Below are positions 10,001 to 14,825 of a stretch of 14,825 bases of DNA, one piece after another. Origin of the DNA: Phoronis ovalis (taxonomy: Eukaryota > Phoronida > Phoronidae). Made by a program: the position numbers and the translations under genes. Position 1 is the stretch's first letter. Every line of letters begins with the position of its first letter. The stretch spans positions 1 to 14,825 of the forward strand of contig JAOXYB010030356.1 in NCBI GenBank assembly GCA_028565635.1, in the 5' to 3' direction. A model generated the notes under the pieces. The model worked only from the letters and a program-made list of their open reading frames with translations, did not search any database and was not told the origin of the DNA.

Positions 10001-11496
10001 GAGGCATTGTAGTATATAATACATTACAACATACTTATAATTGGCTATCTATAACCTGAGATGGATGGAATTCATTTTAAATGTCACCCATACGTCCACC
10101 AACCTATGACCTTCTTAGAACCACCTTTGAATCGTCCCGACAGCGCTTCGTCTATAGATGCAATGTTACGTGCCCTCTCAGGAACAAACATGGTCACCAG
10201 TCAGCCATACTGGAAGTAATCTGGGTCAATATTATATCCAACCTGAAATTTGACCTGTACTTACTATGTTCCGAACATGAAGCTGATCAGTTAAAAACCG
10301 AAGCTCTCATTTTGACATGTTATCACGAGAACCAACATGGCAGCCAGTTGGCCATCTTTGGAAGTGATCCACATCAAAATTATTACTAAATTGTACTTTG
10401 ACCTGTATTTACTGAATATGAAGCTGATGGAATGAAAACTGAAACAGGTATTGTGAGAAAAAGAAAGCGTTATGCATAGCAAATGTTTCATATTGGCATT
10501 TAACCTACTTTTCAAGGTCATTTTTAAATGTAACCTAGCTTACTATGCTCACCAACCTATGGTCTTCTTAGAACCACCGTTGAATCGTCCAGGCAGTGCT
10601 TCGTCTTTGCGGCTATAAATGCAACATGACGTGCCCTTTTGGGAACAAACGTGGCCACCAGTTGGCCATATTGGAAGAAATCTGGGTCAATATTATATCT
10701 AACTCGTACTTACTCTATACCAAATATGAAGCTAATCTGATAGCTGAAGCTGTTATTGCAATGTACAATCTGCAGAACTAATCTTGGGAAGTGAGCCAGA
10801 TCAAAAGTATTATCGATCTTTACTTTGACCTGTGTTTACCCTGTGCCAAATATGAAGCTGATCGAATAAAAACTGAAATAGTTATTGCAAATCAAAGAAA
10901 GCGATATGCACAGCATTTGACTTATTTTTCAAGGTCATTTTTAAATGTCACCCAGCCTATTCGTTTTTGTGGCTATAGCCCTCTTGGGAACAAACATGGC
11001 CACCAACTGGCCATTTTGGAAGTAATCAAAGTTAAAATTATAATCGACATCAAAATTATAATCGACCTGCACTTAACCTGTATTTACCTGGTACCAAATA
11101 TGAAGCAGATAGGGTAAAAACTGAAGCTGTTATCCCGATGACGCATAGCCTTCAACTATATGCCCAGCCACTGATTGAATGGGCAAATGTTAATTATGAA
11201 TGTCATGTCACAGTTATGCAGTGGAACAAACACCAAAATTGTGTCACAAGTGAAATTATATAATTTGATATGAGAACAAACAAGCAGGCATTAGAATAAA
11301 AGCTTTCCTTACCTCCTCCATTTCTATAGCATAAATAAGGAAATCTCCATACATTGCCTAAACCTACGGCATACCCTAAACATGACAAAATGAACTCTAT
11401 GCGATTACTCCAGTTTCCTCGTTCCTTGTTCTCATCCTCGGAACTATCAAGTGTCACTACATCATCCATATCCAAAGCTCCGCGAATGTCATGCAT
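795..11496 (-). CDS. SLC6A5-like: SLC6-family Na+/Cl- coupled amino acid transporter, glycine-transporter clade (whole gene, 13 coding exons)
   Basis: Seen: 13 exons joined by GT-AG introns give 2370 nt (789 residues plus stop) with all phases matching. Exons, in coding order: 11496-11313, 9864-9733, 9284-9141, 8761-8557, 8371-8239, 7905-7667, 6529-6405, 4731-4487, 3924-3724, 3158-2991, 2445-2307, 1372-1172, 1048-795. Predicted helices: TM1 about 36-58, TM2 63-85, TM3 107-135, TM4 241-258, TM5 267-287, TM6 314-338, TM7 348-374, TM8 408-432, TM9 449-468, TM10 473-503, TM11 521-546, TM12 557-585, with cytosolic ends. Family knowledge: SLC6 plasma-membrane carriers use the Na+ gradient with Cl- to import amino acids or transmitters. 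TM1 has Gly45 where monoamine carriers have Asp, indicating an amino acid substrate. The putative chloride site (Tyr68, Gln319, Ser323, Asn355) is intact. Motifs NVWRFPY, NGGGAF and [12 protein letters not shown], and SEWGPAL after TM12, fit the GlyT/ATB0,+ branch. Glycine is the best guess for substrate, but other neutral amino acids are possible. Nothing indicates a pseudogene. Confidence 0.93.
1049..1171 (-). other. Intron 12 (123 nt)
   Basis: This is the shortest intron. It runs from donor GTACTA to acceptor TATTCCAG, phase 1. Nothing else was seen in it. Confidence 0.85.
1172..1372 (-). CDS. Exon 12: mid cytosolic tail
   Basis: Encodes residues 639-705 (201 nt, phase 1/1). The acceptor is TTTATTTTCAG|AACG and the donor CGAAAG|GTACTA. 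The content is hydrophilic and basic, with no membrane segment and no recognised domain. Support comes from good splice sites, a frame open throughout and matching phases, not from family similarity. Because it is symmetric, skipping it would keep the reading frame. Confidence 0.82.
1373..2306 (-). other. Intron 11, holding one copy of the inverted element
   Basis: 934 nt, phase 1. Most of it (about 1418-2003) is a copy of the 500-600 bp element found inverted in intron 6. The rest is AT-rich and featureless. Confidence 0.85.
1418..2003 (+). repeat. Dispersed element copy 1 (opposite orientation to 6748-7272)
   Basis: Its reverse complement aligns along nearly its whole length with 6748-7272. 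Exact blocks include 24 nt (1839-1862 versus 6920-6943) and 19 nt (1805-1823 versus 6959-6977). The flanks around 1430-1490 versus 7215-7270 and 1955-2000 versus 6750-6800 also match with substitutions and small gaps. Limits are by eye. No terminal inverted repeat, target-site duplication or coding frame is shared, so the class is unknown: a degraded MITE or SINE-like element is possible. Confidence 0.85.
2307..2445 (-). CDS. Exon 11: proximal cytosolic tail with SEWGPAL motif
   Basis: Encodes residues 593-638 (139 nt, phase 0 in, 1 out). The acceptor is ATCTTTAG|AGATTT and the donor [21 protein letters not shown] (602-609) matches the [D/S]-[D/E]-WGP motif found shortly after TM12 in GlyT-group transporters, which confirms the frame. 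The remainder ([19 protein letters not shown]) is unlike any tail I can name. Confidence 0.9.
2446..2990 (-). other. Intron 10
   Basis: 545 nt, phase 0. AT-rich, with no repeat or conserved element recognised. Confidence 0.85.
2991..3158 (-). CDS. Exon 10: end of TM11, loop 6 and TM12
   Basis: Encodes residues 537-592 (168 nt, phase 0/0). The acceptor is CTTTTTGCAG|GCAA and the donor AGAGAG|GTGGGT. The loop [17 protein letters not shown] corresponds to the family's Y-x-YPxW-x-x-x-x-GW signature. TM12 runs to about residue 585, and the cytosolic KTPGGIRE follows. Confidence 0.94.
3159..3723 (-). other. Intron 9
   Basis: 565 nt, phase 0. Very AT-rich, with runs of A and T and no recognisable element. 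Confidence 0.85.
3724..3924 (-). CDS. Exon 9: TM10 and start of TM11
   Basis: Encodes residues 470-536 (201 nt, phase 0/0). The acceptor is TATTTTAG|GGTGG and the donor [27 protein letters not shown] opens TM10. Glu494 sits at the conserved TM10 acidic position, which is kept in GlyT2 and most SLC6 members but replaced in GlyT1. [13 protein letters not shown] is the following intracellular loop, and [11 protein letters not shown] starts TM11. Confidence 0.95.
3925..4486 (-). other. Intron 8
   Basis: 562 nt, phase 0. The part from about 3955 to 4305 has the look of a decayed interspersed repeat, described in its own entry. The remainder is plain AT-rich intron. Confidence 0.85.
4010..4235 (+). 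repeat. Two diverged tandem-like units in intron 8
   Basis: A phrase near 4025-4065 (CCGAAAGTACTGGACAGG, then AACAAAATTTGG) recurs near 4174-4212 (CAGAAAGTACTGCACCAA, then GAAACTTGG), about 150 bp apart. This looks like two worn units of a dispersed repeat. No full boundaries can be set. Confidence 0.45.
4487..4731 (-). CDS. Exon 8: loop 4, TM8 and TM9
   Basis: Encodes residues 388-469 (245 nt, phase 1 in, 0 out). The acceptor is GTGCCTTTTAG|ATGC and the donor [24 protein letters not shown] is the loop-4 signature. TM8 contains GIDTQF, with Asp423 and Thr424 in the position of sodium site 2, then the conserved Glu in IIETV. DEFPKRL is the intracellular link, and TM9 follows. Confidence 0.95.
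5492..5501. promoter_or_regulatory. Palindromic E-box GTCACGTGAC
   Basis: This 10-nt perfect palindrome is the form bound by bHLH-zip factors such as USF, MITF and TFEB. It lies mid-intron. A single site of this length has little weight on its own. Confidence 0.25.
5764..5779. repeat. 16-nt perfect palindrome
   Basis: TTATGTTATAACATAA is its own reverse complement. It is AT-rich and likely to form a small cruciform or hairpin. No function is evident. Confidence 0.6.
6110..6141. repeat. 14-bp hairpin with 4-nt loop in intron 7
   Basis: Arm GGAAAACGGTCAAG (6110-6123), loop AATC, arm CTTGACAGTTTTCC (6128-6141), with one mispair. This is much stronger than its AT-rich surroundings would give by chance. 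It may be a remnant of a mobile element. Confidence 0.6.
6405..6529 (-). CDS. Exon 7: TM7 and start of extracellular loop 4
   Basis: Encodes residues 346-387 (125 nt, phase 2 in, 1 out). The acceptor is GCTTTTTAG|AGATGCC and the donor TATCAG|GTAAAT. TM7 carries Asn355, matching the asparagine that contacts chloride and sodium in SLC6 structures, then [11 protein letters not shown]. The divergent hydrophilic start of loop 4 follows. It is the first of five exons bracketed by inverted intronic repeats. Confidence 0.94.
6748..7272 (-). repeat. Dispersed element copy 2 in intron 6
   Basis: Partner of 1418-2003 in inverted orientation. The copies differ by many substitutions and short indels, so the insertions are old or represent different members of a family. 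Together they flank exons 7 to 11 in the transcript. Confidence 0.85.
7349..7364. repeat. Short (AAT)n microsatellite
   Basis: About five uninterrupted trinucleotide units in intron 6. Likely to vary in length between individuals. Confidence 0.6.
7667..7905 (-). CDS. Exon 6: TM5, extracellular loop 3 and TM6
   Basis: Encodes residues 267-345 (239 nt, phase 0 in, 2 out). The acceptor is CTGGACAG|GTTG and the donor CTATAG|GTGAGT. It holds [10 protein letters not shown] (TM5), RGVTLEG, the loop [10 protein letters not shown], and TM6 with [13 protein letters not shown]. Gln319 and Ser323 match the chloride-site residues. Ser325 lies where GlyT2 has serine and GlyT1 has glycine, a difference known to govern substrate size and sarcosine acceptance. 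YNRFHNNCY after TM6 is a family hallmark. Confidence 0.95.
7906..8238 (-). other. Intron 5
   Basis: 333 nt, phase 0. AT-rich, with no element recognised. Confidence 0.85.
8239..8371 (-). CDS. Exon 5: TM4 and following loop
   Basis: Encodes residues 222-266 (133 nt, phase 2 in, 0 out). The acceptor is ACATTTCAG|TATC and the donor GGAAAG|GTAAAC. It gives the end of extracellular loop 2 ([14 protein letters not shown]), TM4 with [10 protein letters not shown], then the intracellular KGIKSVGK. The last motif is nearly invariant in the GlyT/ATB0,+ group immediately before TM5. Confidence 0.94.
8557..8761 (-). CDS. Exon 4: large glycosylated extracellular loop 2
   Basis: Encodes residues 154-221 (205 nt, phase 1 in, 2 out), all extracellular loop 2. 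Cys155 lies nine residues after Cys146, the spacing of the SLC6 loop-2 disulfide. Sequons N-x-S/T occur at Asn172, 178, 189, 198 and 206, making six with Asn147. SPSEEYF near the end is the family signature before TM4. The acceptor is ATTTTAG|CTTG and the donor TTTTCA|GTGAGT. The middle of the exon is divergent, as is normal for this loop. Confidence 0.92.
8762..9140 (-). other. Intron 3
   Basis: 379 nt, phase 1. AT-rich, with no element recognised. Intron 4 (8372-8556, 185 nt, phase 2) is likewise empty. Confidence 0.85.
9141..9284 (-). CDS. Exon 3: TM3 and start of the large extracellular loop
   Basis: Encodes residues 106-153 (144 nt, phase 1/1). The acceptor is TTCTACAG|GTGTTGG. The donor TT|GTAAGT lacks the usual exonic G but has a strong intronic side. 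TM3 contains IGIYYN, whose second tyrosine (Tyr122) matches the substrate-gating tyrosine of the family. [15 protein letters not shown] follows, with Cys146, the first cysteine of the conserved extracellular disulfide, and a glycosylation sequon at Asn147. Confidence 0.94.
9285..9732 (-). other. Intron 2
   Basis: 448 nt, phase 1. Slightly richer in GC than its neighbours around 9420-9480 and 9560-9610, but with no coding frame or repeat relation that I could find. Confidence 0.85.
9733..9864 (-). CDS. Exon 2: TM2 and first intracellular loop
   Basis: Encodes residues 62-105 in phase 1/1 (132 nt). The acceptor follows a T-rich tract (TTTTCAG|GTGC) and the donor is AAAG|GTAATT. It holds AFFIPYF, with Tyr68 matching the TM2 tyrosine of the SLC6 chloride site, then the [13 protein letters not shown] stretch and [11 protein letters not shown]. 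These closely resemble GlyT and ATB0,+ in the loop between TM2 and TM3. Confidence 0.94.
9865..11312 (-). other. Intron 1, holding the family A repeat array
   Basis: 1448 nt, phase 1, between the exons for TM1 and TM2. About 1.1 kb of it is the family A head-to-tail array (10070-11190). The two ends are ordinary AT-rich intron. Confidence 0.85.
10070..11190 (+). repeat. Family A repeat: three head-to-tail units in intron 1
   Basis: Units begin near 10070, 10515 and 10930, about 445 and 415 bp apart. Each opens with a TTTTTAAATGTCACCC-like phrase. The first two continue with CCAACCTATG(A/G)-CCTTCTTAGAACCACC, and all then show GGGAACAAACATGGCCACCA-like and TTGGCCATATTGGAAGTAAT-like text. The third unit goes on to a close with AAATATGAAGC(T/A)GAT and AAAACTGAAGC. 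The third unit is shorter and ends near a weak hairpin (11161-11185). The units have diverged from one another. No reverse transcriptase, transposase or integrase reading was seen. Confidence 0.8.
11313..11496 (-). CDS. Exon 1 (first recognised): N-terminus and TM1
   Basis: Encodes residues 1-61. The acidic leader DSSEDE (17-22) offers CK2-type sites at Ser18 and Ser19. [10 protein letters not shown] then leads into TM1, with unwound-helix residues G45-L-G-N48 and the invariant WRFPY (50-54). Asn48 and nearby backbone form sodium site 1 in the family. The donor is GGAG|GTAAGG, phase 1, splitting the third Gly of NGGG. Start choice: ATG at 11496 has A at -3, while Met10 (ATG at 11469) has G at both -3 and +4, a stronger context. 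The frame is open upstream to a likely acceptor at 11518-11519, so Met1 may not be the true start. Confidence 0.9.
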
Positions 11497-11497
11497 A

Positions 11498-11530
11498 GTC
11501 CAGGGTTTTTGTCCTAACTAAAAGGAAGTA
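11498..11530 (-). promoter_or_regulatory. Candidate 3' splice site before exon 1
   Basis: On the minus strand a pyrimidine-rich tract ending CTTCCTTTTAG stands directly before TTAGGACAAAAACC. The AG is at 11518-11519, so the exon would begin at 11517. Translation is open from there in phase 0 as LGQKPWT and runs into Met1. The exon could therefore start at 11517, either as 5' UTR or as coding sequence continuing from an exon further right. No upstream exon was recognised in the window. Confidence 0.5.
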
Positions 11531-12833
11531 AACAGCTGTGGTTAAACATTATATAGGAAAAGATTTTGCAGACTATTAATACTGCACATTATATTACATA
11601 ACAAATATTTGATATGATTAATAGCAGCTTGTTTACTATGTTTGATGATTTTTTGCTTACAGGTGGAGAATATTCATATGATGGGCTTGTATTTACATCA
11701 TAAAACAATATACATGTTCCAAATGTTAATTTGATATTATTAAGAATACTGTCCCCTAATGGTAACTGATGTCAATCATAAACATGCAGGAAGTTCAAGG
11801 TTTTTGCAATTACATGGAAAAAGTATGACATGTCTAAGGTGGTAATTACCCTTATAGTTATGCTAATTACATGTACTAATATAAACGCTGCACAAGTAAC
11901 TGCTTTAAATGCATTTGAATCTGTTAACAATCAGCACATATTTATTTTTATGATGGTACGATAAATTAAAACACCTCTAACTGACCTTATCAAAGTCATT
12001 CTGGAACTTTCCATCAAGTATTAAAAATTTAAAATTTTAGGGACCTTTTGACTTCAAAATAATCCCTGGACATCTAAATGACATAAAACCTAATTTCTGC
12101 AAGCTTTGTGTCATTTTTGAGATTTTGACCTCTAGGAGATTTTTTGAGCTCAAGCTGTAGGAATATTGGTTCTTGAATTAAAACATATTTTCTCTATTCA
12201 CTATTTCCTACCTAAATATTTATGCATCTCATCAAAAAATGACATCATTGTAAGCTGATACCATCAGTTTGGAGGAATATTACCTTTGAACTTTAAATGA
12301 CCTTTTGACCTAATGGATGTTACACCATAAGCACAATGTCCCTAATATACCTCTAACCTTCTTTTGAGTTATATACCTTGCCAAAAACTGGAAGAAAACA
12401 TACAGAACCAATACACTACTACGAAAATTGCAGACCAAACCCTGATTTTCAGTAACTTGATACATGATCTTTAAAGTTAACTTTAAGGTAGGTAGAAACA
12501 GCACTAATCCACTATAATTTACAAATATATGTCATTTTGCAATTATTATGTGAATGATGAGTTCTGGTATATGTGCTCAGAATTAGTGGATTTCAAGACG
12601 ATTTTCATAAGAATGAATAGAGACTATTCCAGGTTGTTTAACTTTTTTCATAAAATCAGCATGAGTAACTGTTTTGCTAGATTAAAAGAGTGGTCCCCAA
12701 AATGACCCTGACTCTTGATGACTTTTAAATGACATAAATACTTTCCATAGCCTCTCCCACACTCCCACCTATGGCCATCATGAATACACCTTCTAATCAT
12801 CCAAGCAAAACTTAGACTTTCTGGAAAGTGACA
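11531..12833. other. Upstream DNA without a recognised gene
   Basis: AT-rich. It contains the TGACCT-type repeat region and no convincing exon on either strand. It could be intergenic or a 5' intron if the gene has a further first exon. The stretch 12640-12833 runs into family A and may itself be repeat-derived. Confidence 0.6.
11990..12312 (+). repeat. TGACCT-rich low-copy repeat region
   Basis: Repeated TGACCTT, TTTTGACC and GGACCTTTTGAC phrases spaced irregularly, including TGACCTTTTGACCT at 12298-12311. The same style recurs at the right edge of the window (14790-14825), pointing to a dispersed repeat family. It has no coding frame. Confidence 0.5.
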
Positions 12834-13855
12834 CAATATGACGTGCCGTGTCGGAAACAAACAAACATGGCCATCAGTTGGCCATATTGCAAATAATCCA
12901 GATCAAAACTGTACCTAACCTGTACTTTGTCCTTTAATTACCCTGTACTGAATATGAAGCTGATCAGATAAAAACATGAACAAACATGCCTGTAACTCCA
13001 CCATATCTTAGAAGTGATCTGGGTCAAATTACACTTGACCTATACTTTGATCTGTCTTTTCCCTTTACTAAATATAAAGTTGATCAGATAAAAATTGAGA
13101 CAGTTGTTAATAGACAAACAATATGTGTTATGCACAAAATGAAAGTGTCAAAGACTCATACCGGTCCAATCCTAATGTCCATCCACCTATATTGCTTTCA
13201 TAAATATAGCTTCGAATTGTCTAGTCAATGCTTCGTCTTTCCGGCTCATGGTGTATATGTACCATCTCAGAAACAAAGATGGCCCCTTGTCGGCCATATT
13301 GGAAGTAATCCAGGTAACAATTATAAGTGTAACCTGTAGTTTGCCCTGTACTTACTTTGTACCAAATATGGAGCTGATCGAATAAATACTGAAGCAGTTA
13401 TTATGAGACCTGTACTTTGATATGTATTTTCCCTGCACCTAATATAAAACTGAACAAAAAAAAACTGAAGCAGTTATTATTTTTTATGCACAACAAGAAA
13501 TGTCGAAGATTCATATCAACATTTGACCTATTGGTCAAGGTTATTCTAAAATGTCACCTAGCTAGCCTAATACATTCAACAATCTATGACCTTTGTGAAT
13601 GCACCTTCGAACCATCTGGTGAATGCTTCGTCTTCCGGGTAAATAGTGCTATGTGACACTCTAAGGATTAAACATGGCCACCAGTTACATATTGGAAGTA
13701 ATACGTATCATACTGGTCAAAATTACAAATGACCTATACTAAATATGAAGCTGATCTGATTAAAGCTGAATTAAGCAAAACAAAGAAAGTGGGGTTACAT
13801 ATTACATTGATATAAAGGCGACACATAGCCTACGACTGCATGCTATGCAGTATGT
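12834..13855 (+). repeat. Family A repeat: second cluster upstream of the gene
   Basis: Shares the family A phrases in the same orientation: GGCCATATTG with CAAATAATCCAGAT near 12870-12905, TGCTTCGTCTTTCCGGCT near 13229, GGCCATATTGGAAGTAATCC near 13294, AATCTATGACC near 13581, and TGCTTCGTCTTCCGGG near 13624. Unit starts near 13165 and 13537 are about 375 bp apart. The cluster closes with ACTGCAT-GCT-ATGCAGT (13835-13851), a perfect 7-bp hairpin. Confidence 0.75.
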
Positions 13856-14790
13856 GCGATGATCATAGAAATAAAAATTCCCCTCATCATAGTGACTTTG
13901 TAAGTAATCTTCAAAGTTTGTGCAATGTCAAAAAGTTGACCTATGACTACTACACGATCTACCCAATGATGTCACTCATGGTGGTACCATGTCCCTACCT
14001 ACAACTGTCTTTGAGATACAGCTTGCTGAAAATTGGAGAAAAAAATATACAAACAGAGTTAAAACATTCAATGTGTTTGAAAGCATGGGCTTGAAAAGTA
14101 TTGAGGTATTAAAAGTAAAATGGCAGGTACATAATATACTTACAATTTTATATTTGTACAAGATTTTATTAAGCACTATCAGACCATTCTTAATGCTGGC
14201 AGCCTGTTTGTAAATTGGTAGCCCAGACAATATTACAGAGTTTATTAATAGATAGTCAATAAGGTAAAGGTGGATTTATTTTAAAAGTTGTAAATTGAAT
14301 AGTTCAAGGTCAACAACATTGCAAGGGGGAAAACTTAATTATTTTAGATTTCTTTCTATTTGAGAAATAATTTAGAAATAAACTAGAAATATGGCTGTAT
14401 TTGTTTTGTTGAAAAAAAAAGAGAGTTCAGGAATGCCACTATGTGGAAAAAGCCATATACTGGGGCCATGAAATAGTACTACCAGAGTACACTGCATAGA
14501 AAAAAAGTGGGATTTTACAGTAAGTAGGCAACAGGTGTCCATTTATTATTACCAGATATTGCTATGACCTTAAGGAATATTTATTAATTACAACCTTCAT
14601 GCATTAGATAGTATGAATATGAATATAGTTTTAACTGTGCAATTTCACCAGCATGTTATTTAACATAAATTAAGTGCTTACACAAATGCTGCTATAACTA
14701 GAAAGCCTTTTAGCAAAGGCAGGGTTGCTCATATTGGCTTTTATGAACGTTAAATTACCTCCAAATTACCTTTCAACATCATTTTTAGAA
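13856..14790. other. Right-hand DNA without a recognised gene
   Basis: The part 13910-14050 reads like a worn interspersed repeat and includes the small hairpin CATGGT-GGT-ACCATG. Positions 14230-14790 are AT-rich with no structure that I could identify. Short open frames here have no protein-like content. Confidence 0.55.
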
Positions 14791-14793
14791 TTT

Positions 14794-14825
14794 TGACCTT
14801 TGACCCCTAAATGACCTTTTGACCC
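14794..14825 (-). promoter_or_regulatory. DR1- and DR2-like nuclear receptor half-site pairs inside a repeat
   Basis: TGACCT-T-TGACCC (14794-14806) reads on the minus strand as two AGGTCA-type half-sites one base apart, the DR1 layout used by RXR and HNF4 proteins. TGACCT-TT-TGACCC (14812-14825) is a DR2. They lie in the TGACCT repeat and may simply be repeat sequence. Confidence 0.3.

Noticed and set aside
10081-11117. Three plus-strand frames sharing phrases such as [14 protein letters not shown]
   Set aside because: The shared peptides reflect repeated DNA units. They sit in different frames, with different starts and frequent stops, and the second cluster near 13290 does not keep the reading.
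10070-11190. CRISPR-like array
   Set aside because: Units are about 415-450 bp and diverged, without short identical repeats and spacers, and the DNA is eukaryotic.
12986-13656. Plus-strand frames of 117 and 79 codons upstream of the gene
   Set aside because: They fall entirely within family A repeat units, with low-complexity, non-protein-like composition.
13840-14230. Overlapping frames on both strands near the right edge
   Set aside because: Overlap on both strands, AT-driven composition, no splice logic and no family resemblance.

Overview
This is AT-rich animal genomic DNA. It has large non-coding stretches, GT-AG introns and dispersed low-copy repeats, and nothing bacterial. It carries one spliced protein-coding gene, entirely on the minus strand. 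I read it as 13 coding exons between 11496 and 795. They join into an unbroken 2370-nt frame (789 residues plus stop) in which every donor/acceptor pair agrees in phase. The product is a twelve-helix SLC6 sodium/chloride-coupled transporter of the glycine/neutral amino acid clade (GlyT2, GlyT1 and ATB0,+ relatives). Protein style and repeats suggest a marine invertebrate, probably a lophotrochozoan such as a mollusc. The species assignment is an inference and is weak.

Layout from left to right. Positions 1-118 are the end of a dispersed repeat (family A), closed by a hairpin. Positions 119-794 are 3' flank with possible poly(A) signals. Positions 795-1372 hold the last two exons, which encode most of a long cytosolic tail ending in a PPxY motif and a PDZ-ligand-like terminus. 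Positions 1373-9732 hold exons 11 to 3 with their introns. Position 9733 onward holds exon 2, a large intron 1 with a head-to-tail family A array, and the first recognised exon (11313-11496). Positions 11518-14825 are upstream DNA with TGACCT-type repeats and a second family A cluster. No other gene is visible there. A candidate splice acceptor just before the first exon means an upstream exon may exist.

The most interesting structural feature is a pair of diverged copies of a 500-600 bp element in opposite orientation, in intron 11 (about 1418-2003) and intron 6 (about 6748-7272). They bracket exons 7-11. This arrangement could fold the pre-mRNA into long double-stranded RNA, supporting RNA editing or back-splicing. 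The family A array and its closing hairpins are the other unexplained element. No new enzymatic or defence system is visible.
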